Part shown: one piece after another, positions 51,738 through 60,627 of the stretch
Position numbering within the stretch: the stretch's first letter is position 1
How the letters are laid out: each line of letters opens with the position of its first letter
Origin: Paraburkholderia fynbosensis
GTDB lineage: Bacteria; Pseudomonadota; Gammaproteobacteria; Burkholderiales; Burkholderiaceae
DNA: 64,000 bases
Direction of reading: 5' to 3'
Assembly (NCBI RefSeq): GCF_902859935.1
Contig: NZ_CADIKI010000020.1
Span: 62,001-126,000, forward strand
Program-made: the position numbers and the translations under genes
Notes under the pieces: model-generated
Database searches by the model: none
Told to the model about the DNA's origin: nothing
The model's input: only the letters and a program-made list of their open reading frames with translations

Positions 51738-52450
51738 CCGTTACCTCTCAAATCTTTCAGATGGTTGAAAACCGTGGCGCGCCCCATCGACAGCACCTTC
51801 GCCACGTAATTCGCCGCGCTTTTTCCTTTGAAGGCACCCTCTTCGTAGAGCGCCTCGACGAGCACACGCTTATGCTCGCGCGTGAGCATGGACAGTGTGA
51901 GCTTGCGTTCCTGCAACCAGTGATTGAGAAACACGTTCACCCGGTCCTGCCAGTCGTCGTGAAAAAGCTTCTCCGGCTGCGGCTGAAGCACCGCGCTCGA
52001 GACCAGCAACTCAAGCGCCTGCCTGGCCTGTTCGAGCGCCGAGAGATGGAAGTTGATACACATCACACCGATCGGCTCGCCCGATTCGGTGCGGACCACA
52101 ACGCTGGTCGAACGGACCCTGCGGCCGTCCCAGCCGAGCTTCTCGTAGGGACCAATGACCGTCTCCCGTTCATCAAACTCAATGTCGTCGAGCGCCGAGT
52201 CGTCTCCCAGTTCGCGCTTGGACTGGTTGTTCGCTACGTACACGACAGTCTGCGTTGCGAGGTCATGTAGAACGACTTCCGTGTACGGCGGAAACAGCAT
52301 CGCGATGCCGTCAGCCACCGCGCAGTACGGTGCCAATGGTCCCAGCGATGCCTGCCGGCGGCGGGCCCGACCGGCTCCAGTTTTCGCGGCAGGCTTCACC
52401 TGCTTCGAGGCATGGGGGGAGTCGTTGGCGGAAGTGTTTGCTCTGGTCAT
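51734..52450 (-). CDS. YheO-like transcriptional regulator (PAS plus HTH)
   Basis: From ATG 52450 the product is 238 aa. An N-terminal basic region (GRARRRQASLGPLAPYC) precedes a PAS-like domain (FPPYTEVVLHDLATQTVVYV, IGVMCINFHLSALEQARQAL) and a C-terminal HTH (EEGAFKGKSAANYVAKVLSM, GRATVFNHLKDLRG). This is the YheO family layout. It lies inside the operon between the substrate-binding protein and the dehydratase, and probably controls it. No ligand can be assigned. Confidence 0.8.
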   Translation of the reverse strand: MTRANTSANDSPHASKQVKPAAKTGAGRARRRQASLGPLAPYCAVADGIAMLFPPYTEVVLHDLATQTVVYVANNQSKRELGDDSALDDIEFDERETVIGPYEKLGWDGRRVRSTSVVVRTESGEPIGVMCINFHLSALEQARQALELLVSSAVLQPQPEKLFHDDWQDRVNVFLNHWLQERKLTLSMLTREHKRVLVEALYEEGAFKGKSAANYVAKVLSMGRATVFNHLKDLRGNG

Positions 52451-52499
52451 GTGTTTGCCTGCACGGTGCGAAATGCACGCAGCACGCCGCATGTGCGGC

Positions 52500-53291
52500 C
52501 TAGTGTGCGGTGAGGTCCACGGTAAAATACTTCTTGAGAAGCTGTTGGTAGGTGCCGTTGCGCTTCAGTTCCGCGAAAGCGCCGTTGAGCGCGTCAAGCA
52601 GTTGGTGATCGCCCTTGCGCACACCGATACCAACACCGGTTCCGATGATTTTCGCATCATTGACCGAGGGCCCGGCAAACGCGAAGCCCTTGCCGTTCGC
52701 CTGGTTCAGGAAGCCCAGACTGGCGGCCGTCGCATCGACGAAGGTGGCATCGATACGGCCCGCCACCAGGTCGTCGTACGCATGGTCCTGCGTCTGGTAA
52801 GACTGCACGTCCACATTTTTCGGCGCCCACATCTGAATGGCGTACTGCTCCTGGATTGAGCCTTGCAGCACCCCGACCTTGTGGCCGGTCAACGATTCCG
52901 CACTCGGCAGCAACGCGCTTCCTTTCTTCGCCACCAGTTGGGCGGGCGTCAGATAGAGCGGGACTGTGAAGTCCACCTGCTCGGCGCGCTTTGCATTGAT
53001 GTTCATCGCGGAATCGATCGCGTCGAACTTCCGCGCTTTCAGCGCCGGGATGAGACCGTCGAACGAATTTTCGACCCACACACATTTCGCCTTTAGCTGT
53101 GCGCAAAGCGCATTGCCAAGGTCGATATCAAAACCTTGGAGCTGCCCACTCGCCGTTTTGGATTCAAACGGGGGATAAGCGGCTTCGACGCCGAACCGGA
53201 TAGTCGCCAGACTCTTTACCTGCGCCGGAATCGGAAACGCGCTCGCCAACAATGCAAAAGCGGCTATCGCACGTAATGCCTGCTGCTTCAT
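52500..53291 (-). CDS. Amino-acid ABC transporter substrate-binding protein
   Basis: ATG 53291 gives 263 aa with a signal peptide (MKQQALRAIAAFALLASAFP, cleavage near residue 24). The mature part is a family 3 solute-binding protein: TIRFGVEAAYPPFESKTASG, GFDIDLGNALCAQLKAKCVW, and LPSAESLTGHKVGVLQGSIQ with DDLVAGRIDATFVDA. The permease and ATPase genes are not adjacent. It is the first gene of the leftward operon, so the operon's substrate is probably imported as an amino acid or cyclic amino-acid derivative. Confidence 0.85.
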   Translation of the reverse strand: MKQQALRAIAAFALLASAFPIPAQVKSLATIRFGVEAAYPPFESKTASGQLQGFDIDLGNALCAQLKAKCVWVENSFDGLIPALKARKFDAIDSAMNINAKRAEQVDFTVPLYLTPAQLVAKKGSALLPSAESLTGHKVGVLQGSIQEQYAIQMWAPKNVDVQSYQTQDHAYDDLVAGRIDATFVDATAASLGFLNQANGKGFAFAGPSVNDAKIIGTGVGIGVRKGDHQLLDALNGAFAELKRNGTYQQLLKKYFTVDLTAH

Positions 53292-53633
53292 GATCAACCT
53301 CACTCTTTCTGGGGAAGACCCCAAATATCTTTGTATCGGTTTCGGCAGCATCTCGGGATAGTCGGCGCGACGTGAAGGGCGGCTCATCGCGCGGCCGGCA
53401 GGTGTTGTCAAATCTGTACCACTCGGTATAGACTAGACTTTCTTGTACAGAAAGTCAAACACCTTTGATCAGAGCGTATTCGACTCGCCGCGGGATTTGC
53501 AGGGGATCGTCAGCGAATGCGTCCGTGCCCCTCGCTGTCGGGCGTGCCGTCGATCTGGACTTTTTGTCTATTTTTTGAAGCATAGGCAGCGCGCCGCGCG
53601 CAGGCCAACCACCCAAACCGTGATGGAGGTTCT
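53292..53633. promoter_or_regulatory. Divergent promoter region with GACTTTC-7-GAAAGTC operator candidate
   Basis: This 342-base region separates the leftward operon from the rightward DoeB-like gene. A perfect inverted repeat GACTTTC-TTGTACA-GAAAGTC occupies 53436-53456 and is the best operator candidate. The YheO-like regulator encoded at 51734-52450 is a plausible binder; unproven. Confidence 0.55.
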
Positions 53634-54629
53634 ATGGGGCGCCTTAACATCAACTGGGAACGCGACGGTCGTCAAGCCGCCTACCTCGAACTGCCAAGCT
53701 CGACCAACACGAGCGCGTGGCAAAACTTGCGAATACCGGTTTTTTATTTCAGACGTGGCGATGGACCCAGAACGCTTCTGATTGGCGGTAGCCACGGCGA
53801 CGAGTACGAAAGTCAGGTGGCATTGTCAAAGCTTGCGCACACCCTCGACCCGCACACACTGATCGGTTCGATTCTCGTCATCCCGTCGCTGAATCTGCCT
53901 GCGGCACTTGCGGGGGCGCGCCTGTCCCCAATCGACGGAGGCAATCTCAATCGTGAGTTTCCCGGTGACGCGCGAGGGTCTGTCACGCAGCGCATGGCTC
54001 ACTTCGTTAGCCATGAACTGGTGCCGCGTGTCGACAGCGTGGTCGACCTGCATTCGGGTGGACGCACCCTCCGGTTTCATCCCTGCACCTTCGTTCACGG
54101 ACAGGCAGACCCGGCGCGCACGGCGGCCTTCCTCGCCGCGGCCAGGAGTTTTCGGGCGCCACTGACCGTCATCCTTCGGGAAGACCATGCGGACGTCATG
54201 CTGGACGATGTCGTGGAGCGCGCGGGAAAGTTAATGTTAGCAAGTGAGCTTGGTGGAAGTGCCCTGGTGACACGGGATACTGTCCACCTCACATCTGAAG
54301 GCCTGCGGCAGCTTCTACAGCATCTAGGGCATATGAGTGGCGCGCAATCGTCGCCTACAACCGTAGCGCCCTCAAGGGTGGTCTGCGTGCCAGGGCCGGA
54401 ATACTATCTGCATGCAGATGACACCGCACTGTTCGAGCCCGTACTGGAGCTCGGAGAAGCCGTTCGGGAGGGTGCTGTCGTCGGCTTTTATCACTACATC
54501 GACCGAGTAGACCGTGCGCCCGTTCCGCTGTACGCCCCGCGGAGTGGCCTGCTGTTGTGCGTCAATGGACAGGCATTGGTCCATCGCGACGACGCGGTCG
54601 CCGTAATCGCGGTCGACTACGAGGGCTAA
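53634..54629 (+). CDS. DoeB-like deacetylase (succinylglutamate desuccinylase/aspartoacylase family)
   Basis: The 331-aa product matches DoeB (N-alpha-acetyl-diaminobutyrate deacetylase) in pattern: SAWQNLRIPVFYFRRGDGPR, the zinc motif GGSHGDEYES (His and Glu ligands), LSPIDGGNLNREFPGDARGS, DLHSGGRTLRF (His) and LASELGG. DoeB is a step in ectoine breakdown, after ectoine hydrolase (DoeA). DoeA is absent from the window, so the substrate may differ. The ATG at 53634 has GGAGG in AUGGAGG upstream. Divergent from the EutB/EutC-like operon. Confidence 0.82.
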   Translation: MGRLNINWERDGRQAAYLELPSSTNTSAWQNLRIPVFYFRRGDGPRTLLIGGSHGDEYESQVALSKLAHTLDPHTLIGSILVIPSLNLPAALAGARLSPIDGGNLNREFPGDARGSVTQRMAHFVSHELVPRVDSVVDLHSGGRTLRFHPCTFVHGQADPARTAAFLAAARSFRAPLTVILREDHADVMLDDVVERAGKLMLASELGGSALVTRDTVHLTSEGLRQLLQHLGHMSGAQSSPTTVAPSRVVCVPGPEYYLHADDTALFEPVLELGEAVREGAVVGFYHYIDRVDRAPVPLYAPRSGLLLCVNGQALVHRDDAVAVIAVDYEG

Positions 54630-54995
54630 CCGTCTTGCCTGGCGCGTCGTTTTTTTATGTGGCGTTCCGATCTTTGCGCCGGTCAACGTCCGCATAAGCA
54701 GCATCGCCTTCAGGCGGTTGCTCGGCCTTTTCAGTCAGCTGGCAGCGGGTAAAGGTGCGTCCGGTCCGCTTGCGCCTGCGGTTCTGCGTCGAGGCAAAAA
54801 CCTGCATCAGAAAAAGCTCAACCCTTTTAATAAGGCAAGTCGTCGCTGTACGCGATCCGATACAACCCAATCAGGCAATGCCCGCGAGCGCATCAGCAAT
54901 ATCGGCATCGCGTGCCGAGGCCATCAGATCATCGCCTGACGCCAAACTTGGATTTTCGGTACGATAAGTCGCCTGTCGCACGAGCAAACATTCCT
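54630..54995. other. Intergenic region upstream of the LysR gene
   Basis: 366 bases with no supported gene, only short open frames. A T-run near 54651 follows the DoeB-like gene end but no clear stem precedes it. The LysR promoter probably lies toward the right end. Confidence 0.4.
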
Positions 54996-55865
54996 ATGAA
55001 CGAAATGACAATGGATTGGGGCGATGTCCGCGTGTTTCTCGCGATCGCCCGTTGCGGCACACTCGGCGCCGCCGCGCGCCAACTGGGGCAGACCCAGCCC
55101 ACCATGGGGCGCCGGCTTCGTGCGCTCGAAAGCGCGGTCGGCCAGGCGCTGTTCCAGCGCACCGCCGACGGCTTCGTACTGACCGACGAAGGCACTGCGG
55201 TGTTGAGTTTCGCGGAGCGAATGGAAGAAGAAGCGCTCGCGTTCACACGTTCGCTCGCAGGGACCACGCAGCACTTGACGGGGTCGCTGCGCGTGTCGTC
55301 CTCGGACTGGTTCGGCATTCATGTGCTCACCCCCGTGTTCGCCGCGTTTCTCTCGCGGCATCCGCAGCTCTCGATCGAGTTGGTCACCGATTCGCGACGC
55401 TACAGTCTTTCACGCCGTGAAGCGGATCTCGTGTTTCGCATCACGCCGTTCGACGAACCCGATGTCATCCAGCGAAAGATCATGGATCTGAACTACGCGC
55501 TGTACGGGCACGTCGACCTGGTTGCGCCGCAGGCCGGCGATGGCGCAGGGCAGTCGCTCATCACGATGGACAGCGCCTTTGAGGCCTTGCCCGATGTGAC
55601 GTGGATCCGCCGCATGCTGCCAAATGCGCGGGTCGCGTACGCCAGCAACAATCGTGGCGTCCAGGCGCGCATGTGCGCCGAGAACGGCGGCTTCGCGGTC
55701 CTGCCTTGCGCGCTTGGCGACAACACGCCAGGCCTGCGGCGCATCGACCTCGGCGAAACGCCGCCGGGCCGCGAGGTCTGGCTCGGCTACCATCGCGACC
55801 TTCGTCGGCTGGGGCGGTTGCGGGCGTTGATCGACGTTGTCGTCGACAAACTCGCCAACGCGTAA
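54996..55865 (+). CDS. LysR family transcriptional regulator
   Basis: From ATG 54996 (MNEMTMDWGDVRVFLAIARC) the product is 289 aa, typical for LysR. The N-terminal HTH reads GTLGAAARQLGQTQPTMGRRLRALE (quoted in part), and the C-terminal effector domain has GSLRVSSSDWFGIHVL, FDEPDVIQRKIMDLNYALYG and RRLGRLRALIDVV. The gene converges with a MDR-type oxidoreductase at 55921, so a regulatory link is not evident from position. No operator was identified. Confidence 0.9.
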   Translation: MNEMTMDWGDVRVFLAIARCGTLGAAARQLGQTQPTMGRRLRALESAVGQALFQRTADGFVLTDEGTAVLSFAERMEEEALAFTRSLAGTTQHLTGSLRVSSSDWFGIHVLTPVFAAFLSRHPQLSIELVTDSRRYSLSRREADLVFRITPFDEPDVIQRKIMDLNYALYGHVDLVAPQAGDGAGQSLITMDSAFEALPDVTWIRRMLPNARVAYASNNRGVQARMCAENGGFAVLPCALGDNTPGLRRIDLGETPPGREVWLGYHRDLRRLGRLRALIDVVVDKLANA

Positions 55866-55920
55866 TTGACATCTGGCCGCCGCTGAAATCACTTACGATT
55901 GCCGACCCGCGCGGCCAGCG

Positions 55921-56907
55921 TCACTCGATATCGACGACGATCTTGCCCCGCGCGCTGCGATCGGTGATTGCGTCGTACCCTTGTTCCGCCGAGCGAAGAT
56001 CGAAGCGGCGCGAATCGAGCCGCGGCGTCAATTGACCCGCTTCGGCAAGGCGCGTCGCCTCGCCAAGCATCTCGCCGTGATGCGCCCGATTCTCGCCGGT
56101 CAGCAGCGCATGCAGGGTGAACACTCCGGAGTAGGTCGCCTCGCGAAACGACAGCGGTGCAAGTGCATGGGTGCCCCAGCCGAGCGCGCTGACGACATGG
56201 CCAAAATGCTTGACCGCCGCGAACGATGCATCGAGCGTCGCTCCGCCGACCGTGTCGGCGACAAGATCGAAACCCGCGCCGCCCGTATGCTGGGCGACGT
56301 ATTGCTCGACGTTCTGCGCGGCGTAATCGATCGGCGTGGCGCCGAGGCGCGTGAGCTCGTCGTGATCGCGCGAACTCGCCGTGGCGAACACCCGCGCCCC
56401 GAGCGCCCGCGCCAGTTGCACCGACACGTGACCCACCCCACCCGCACCGCCCTGGACAAGCACGGTCTGACCGGCCTGAAGCTTCGCGCGATCTACGATC
56501 CCCATGTAGGCGGTGATGAATGCCAACGGCAGCGCGGCGGCTTCGCGCATCGACAGATTGGAGGGCTTCAGTGCAAGCAGATCTGCGTCGACCGCGGCAT
56601 ATTGCGCGAGCGAACCCTGGATGCCGCCAACGCCGCCCGTCATGCCGTAGACCCCGTCGCCAGCTTTGAAGCGGGTCACGCCAGCGCCCACCGCCTCAAC
56701 CACACCGGCCATGTCGATGCCGAGCACCAGCGGCAGCGGATGTTTTGCGTGGGCGGCGCCGCCTGCGCGGATTTTTGTGTCGAGCGGATTCAGACCGGCT
56801 GCCGCGATGCGCACCAGCACCTGGCCGGACAATGGCTCGGGGCGCGCCAGGGCGGTGAGTTCGAGCGGTCCGTTGTACTGGGAGAGAACGAGGGCCTGCA
56901 TAGTCAT
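55921..56907 (-). CDS. Zinc-independent MDR-family oxidoreductase (quinone oxidoreductase-like)
   Basis: ATG 56907 (MTMQALVLSQYNGPLELTAL) with GGAGCG upstream gives 328 aa. It follows the MDR pattern: GLNPLDTKIRAGG, PLVLGIDMAGVVEAVG, the NADPH-binding LVQGGAGGVGHVSVQLARAL with the AGGVGH Rossmann motif, and SFREATYSGVFTLH. The zinc-binding Cys set of alcohol dehydrogenases is absent, so a quinone- or enone-reductase activity is likely. The next upstream gene (57082) is an NAD(P)H oxidoreductase on the same strand, about 175 bases away. Confidence 0.85.
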   Translation of the reverse strand: MTMQALVLSQYNGPLELTALARPEPLSGQVLVRIAAAGLNPLDTKIRAGGAAHAKHPLPLVLGIDMAGVVEAVGAGVTRFKAGDGVYGMTGGVGGIQGSLAQYAAVDADLLALKPSNLSMREAAALPLAFITAYMGIVDRAKLQAGQTVLVQGGAGGVGHVSVQLARALGARVFATASSRDHDELTRLGATPIDYAAQNVEQYVAQHTGGAGFDLVADTVGGATLDASFAAVKHFGHVVSALGWGTHALAPLSFREATYSGVFTLHALLTGENRAHHGEMLGEATRLAEAGQLTPRLDSRRFDLRSAEQGYDAITDRSARGKIVVDIE

Positions 56908-57081
56908 GGTGAACGCTCCTTGCAAATACCGTTAAAGGGAAAAAGCAGATGAAGCGAATGATGAGCTATGCAGTTGAGATTGACCATTTACAAAATAGCA
57001 TAGCAACCATGCATTAGTGAATGGCGCCAACGTACTGAGCGCTGCCCTTGCCGCTCTGGCCAATCAGGACAAGTTGACGCG

Positions 57082-57654
57082 TCAATCTCCCGAGGCAATG
57101 CTCCTGCTTCCGACGTTGGCGTAGTCGTGCCGCTTATGCAGATGGTCCACGTAGTCCAATGCATTCCTGTAAAGCACATCTTCGGGAATGGTGTGATTGG
57201 CACCGTGCATCACAAACGTTGGTAACGGTCGCGCCTTTATGAACCGAATCGTTTGCTCGAGCGGCCGGAGTAATTCATCCAACGTATGGCCAAGGCGGCC
57301 ATTCTTCTGATAGGCGTCAGCGGGACTACCGGTCGACACAGCAAATCCGATTTCTTTCCGTGCTAATCTGTTACCGCCCGGACCGTAAGCCCAGCCATAC
57401 AGAAATACATCGTCAATCCATTTTTTCAGTAACGGCGGAACGCTGTACCAGTAGACAGGAAACTGCAAGATGATTCTGTCGTGTCCTGCCAATAACATTT
57501 GTTCGCGCGCTACATCGATATTCCAGTCTGGATAAGCCTGATAGATGTTCTGCAAGGTGATTGTTTCCGGCCGCTTGTGAAGCTCTGAGGCCCACACCGC
57601 GTTCACCTGCGAGCTTTCAATGTTCGGATGAGCCAGAACCACTAATGTGCGCAT
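57082..57654 (-). CDS. Flavodoxin-fold NAD(P)H oxidoreductase (YwrO/KefF-like)
   Basis: ATG 57654 with TGAGGAA upstream gives 190 aa. It begins MRTLVVLAHPNIESSQVNAV, the phosphate loop of NQO1-like flavodoxin folds. It continues with DRIILQFPVYWYSVPPLLKK, WIDDVFLYGWAYG and GFAVSTGSPADAYQ, all typical of YwrO/KefF-type FMN enzymes. These reduce quinones or electrophiles with NAD(P)H. The gene is divergent from an AraC regulator across 324 bases. Confidence 0.86.
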   Translation of the reverse strand: MRTLVVLAHPNIESSQVNAVWASELHKRPETITLQNIYQAYPDWNIDVAREQMLLAGHDRIILQFPVYWYSVPPLLKKWIDDVFLYGWAYGPGGNRLARKEIGFAVSTGSPADAYQKNGRLGHTLDELLRPLEQTIRFIKARPLPTFVMHGANHTIPEDVLYRNALDYVDHLHKRHDYANVGSRSIASGD

Positions 57655-57978
57655 TCGCCAATTCCTCAAAAAATTTTAAACAGCGTTCCCGCCGGCTAAA
57701 GCGCTGTCACACTGAAAGAGTAGATGGTCTGCCCCGAAGCTTGCCAGTCAAACGATGTGAATTCTCGTGACGTCCATGTGGGAAGTCCATCCAGAGTTTG
57801 CTCGGAGTCCGAGCATAGGAACACCCGTGAGACAGGTGAGGTTTCTAAATAATCCGCTACTGGTAAAATCTGTCTCAGACTGCTGTGTGCGAAGCAGGAT
57901 GCGGGAAGACTGGATACTATCTTTCCGTGCTCAAACGCCTCGAGCGCGACAATTGACTGTGTGAATTGGAGGTTGGAG

Positions 57979-58899
57979 ATGGGTGTGTACGGCGACCAGA
58001 TTGGCAGTCATTTTCGCGTGCAAAAACCGCGAACGCTAATAAGCCGTGGCCTCAGCCATGCGACTATCGCAGTCACGGAGTTGCGCTGCGATGCACCCGA
58101 TCACGGCATGACAACGCCGATCGCACCGGAAGACGCGTTCGTCGTCGGATTGCAGTTGCGCGACTATTCCGGCGACCTCTGGCTTGACGGAAAGTCCGCG
58201 AAGGTTAAACCCATCCATCGCGGACAGATTGCAGTCTACGATCTCAAGGTCGACACCCAAGCCTATCTACGGACGCCCTTTCACTGCCTTCAGTTCTACC
58301 TGCCGGGACAGGGACTGACGAGCCTTGCGGAGCAGAACGGCGCAAGCTTTGATCGCGACCTGAACTGCGCGCTCGGCGTGACGCTGGAGGACCCAATCTG
58401 GATGCAGATTGCACAATTGATGATGCCGGCGCTGGAGGCACCCGAACAGGCAAATCCACTCTTCCTCGATCATCTTTCCCTGGCTTTGGCGGCGCATTTC
58501 GCCAGCAAGTATGGCGGCATGCATATGAGCGACCGGCTCGTGCGCGGCGGCCTCGCACCCTGGCAGTTGCGTCTGACCAAAGAAATGATGGCGAACAGGC
58601 TCGACGGAAATGTCTCGTTATCGGAAATGGCGCAGGCGTGCGGTTTGACGCCCACCTACTTTGCTCGAGCATTCAAGCAAAGCACAGGATTACCGCCGCA
58701 CCGTTGGCTGCTTATGCAACGTCTTGAGAAAGCCCGAGCTCTGATGGTGAGCTCCGCAATGACGCTTCTTGAGATTGCCTTTGCGTGCGGCTTTGCCGAC
58801 CAGAGCCATTTCACTCGTGTGTTCACCCGCTATTATGGAGTGACGCCGAGCGTCTGGCGCCGGTCTCACCACGGTCGCGAGTTGAAGACAATGCACTGA
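57979..58899 (+). CDS. AraC family transcriptional regulator
   Basis: From ATG 57979, which has GGAGG upstream, the product is 306 aa; GTG at 57961 is an alternative. An N-terminal cupin-like domain has LDGKSAKVKPIHRGQIAVYD and FHCLQFYLPGQGLTSL. The C-terminal pair of HTH motifs (SLSEMAQACGLTPTYFARAF; TLLEIAFACGFADQSHFTRV) and QSTGLPPHRWL are the classic AraC signature. It is divergent from the flavodoxin-fold oxidoreductase gene, its likely target. No direct repeat was seen in the shared 324-base region. Confidence 0.9.
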   Translation: MGVYGDQIGSHFRVQKPRTLISRGLSHATIAVTELRCDAPDHGMTTPIAPEDAFVVGLQLRDYSGDLWLDGKSAKVKPIHRGQIAVYDLKVDTQAYLRTPFHCLQFYLPGQGLTSLAEQNGASFDRDLNCALGVTLEDPIWMQIAQLMMPALEAPEQANPLFLDHLSLALAAHFASKYGGMHMSDRLVRGGLAPWQLRLTKEMMANRLDGNVSLSEMAQACGLTPTYFARAFKQSTGLPPHRWLLMQRLEKARALMVSSAMTLLEIAFACGFADQSHFTRVFTRYYGVTPSVWRRSHHGRELKTMH

Positions 58900-59000
58900 C
58901 GAAAAGGTTGTTTTCACCGAAAAGTCATCACTTTCGACAACCACAGTAGAACATTTACGAAACCTACAAGAGGGATAAGAACGTTCCAGTTACCGCAGGA

Positions 59001-60623
59001 ATGTTCAAGCGACCGAAAAACCCCGCAGGTACGATGATTTCGTCCAAATCCCGCGTGTCCGAGCCCATGATCACCGAGCCACAAGCCATGTTCCGCTTTG
59101 GGTCTCTCACCGTTGCACCGTCGCGTCGGGTATTGTCCTGCGACGGCAGGCCAGTGATTATCGGTAGCCGTGCGCTGGAAATCCTGATTGTCCTGCTCGA
59201 GTACGCGGGTGAACTAGTCGACAAACGTACGTTGATGAAGCGCGGCTGGCCCAGCACTGTTGTTGAGGAGAGCAATCTGCGTGCGCAGATTGCCGCGCTG
59301 CGGCGCGTCATCGATTCCGTAAGTCAGGACATCGGCGTAACTGGCGAGTTGATCGCCACTGTGCCAGGGCGCGGATATCGGTTTTGCGGTCCAGTGGCAA
59401 TCGTCCCAGAATTGCAACCCATTCGCTTTAACCAACGGACCGGCATTCCACGACGCCTCAGTCGGGTGATCGGCCGCGACGACGCCATTCGCGATATAAG
59501 CGAACGGCTTCACACTTGCCGCTTCGTCACAGTCACCGGGCATGGCGGGGTCGGCAAATCGACGGTCGCTCTGGAGGTCGCGGAATTTGCAGAGCACACC
59601 TATTGTGGGGGAACGCTCTACCTCGACCTTTCGTCGGCAAGCACACCGGAAGACGTATCCACTTCGCTCAACCTGGCGGCTGGTCTCCCTTCCACCACGG
59701 GTGACCAACTTTCTGGAACGATCGCCGCCATTTGCAGCCAGGAAGTGCTTGTTGTTTTGGACGGTTGCGACCACGTCGTACACAGTGCGGCGCTCCTCGC
59801 CGAAGCGATTCTGCAAACCTGTCCGAAAGCGCGGGTACTCGCCACAAGCCGAGAAACCCTACGCGCCCAAGGAGAACACATCTGTCGACTCCCTCCGCTT
59901 ACTGCCCCACCCATTCACGTGGAACCAATCTCGGCTAGGAACGCGAGCCGTTACCCCGCAGTAGAGCTGTTTGTCGAAAGGCTGACCTCGAACATGCACG
60001 ACTACGCACTGACCGACGACGACGCGCCGATGGTTTCTACCATCTGCCGACGCCTTGACGGTATTCCGCTCGCGCTGGAATTTGCCGCAGGTCGCGTCGA
60101 TGTCTTCGGTATTCCGGGCACATTAGCGCTCCTCGACGACCGTTTCACGTTGATGTCGCTGGGTAGACGTCATGGCCTTGAGCACCATCGAACGCTCGAT
60201 GCGTTGCTCGGCTGGAGCTACGACGCCCTCACACACCAGGAACAGCTCGCGTTACGCCGGCTTGGCATCTTCGACGCCCCTTTTCCGCTCAACGCCGCGT
60301 CCTTCGTCTTAGCCGATGCGTCGATTGCGGCTGACGACGCCTATCTCATCGTTGCGGCGCTGGTTGAAAAGTCACTGGTGACTGCCGAGAATATGGGCAC
60401 AAAACCCACTTACCGTTTGCTTGATGTGACGCGCGCTTACGCGCGGGCACGGCTCGTGGAAACAAGCGAGCTGGACTCCACCAAAGCCAGACTTGAAGTC
60501 TGGCTGACGAGGCATGGACAGAAGCAGGGAGCCGCCGTTCCGGCGCAGGAGGATACTCGCTGCGCAATGCAACGGTGCACGGGAGCGGGCGTTGCTGCGC
60601 TTCAAGGTCTACCAGCCGGATGA
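59001..60623 (+). CDS. Winged-helix regulator with NTPase domain, C-terminally truncated
   Basis: The 540-aa product starts MFKRPKNPAGTMISSKSR. Residues ~30-130 are an OmpR/PhoB-type winged helix (FRFGSLTVAPSRRVLSCDGR, VEESNLRAQIAALRRVIDS). A P-loop NTPase (NB-ARC-like) follows: VTGHGGVGKSTVALEV (~180), VLVVLDGCDHV and GIPLALEFAAGRVDVFGI. In related proteins ARARLVE(S/T)-(G/S)ELD leads into a long helical-repeat region, with total length often near 900 aa. Here, just after ARARLVETSELDSTKARLEV, the chain shifts into low-complexity sequence and stops. So it appears truncated, probably by frameshift or deletion. Confidence 0.8.
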   Translation: MFKRPKNPAGTMISSKSRVSEPMITEPQAMFRFGSLTVAPSRRVLSCDGRPVIIGSRALEILIVLLEYAGELVDKRTLMKRGWPSTVVEESNLRAQIAALRRVIDSVSQDIGVTGELIATVPGRGYRFCGPVAIVPELQPIRFNQRTGIPRRLSRVIGRDDAIRDISERLHTCRFVTVTGHGGVGKSTVALEVAEFAEHTYCGGTLYLDLSSASTPEDVSTSLNLAAGLPSTTGDQLSGTIAAICSQEVLVVLDGCDHVVHSAALLAEAILQTCPKARVLATSRETLRAQGEHICRLPPLTAPPIHVEPISARNASRYPAVELFVERLTSNMHDYALTDDDAPMVSTICRRLDGIPLALEFAAGRVDVFGIPGTLALLDDRFTLMSLGRRHGLEHHRTLDALLGWSYDALTHQEQLALRRLGIFDAPFPLNAASFVLADASIAADDAYLIVAALVEKSLVTAENMGTKPTYRLLDVTRAYARARLVETSELDSTKARLEVWLTRHGQKQGAAVPAQEDTRCAMQRCTGAGVAALQGLPAG

Positions 60624-60627
60624 TCAG

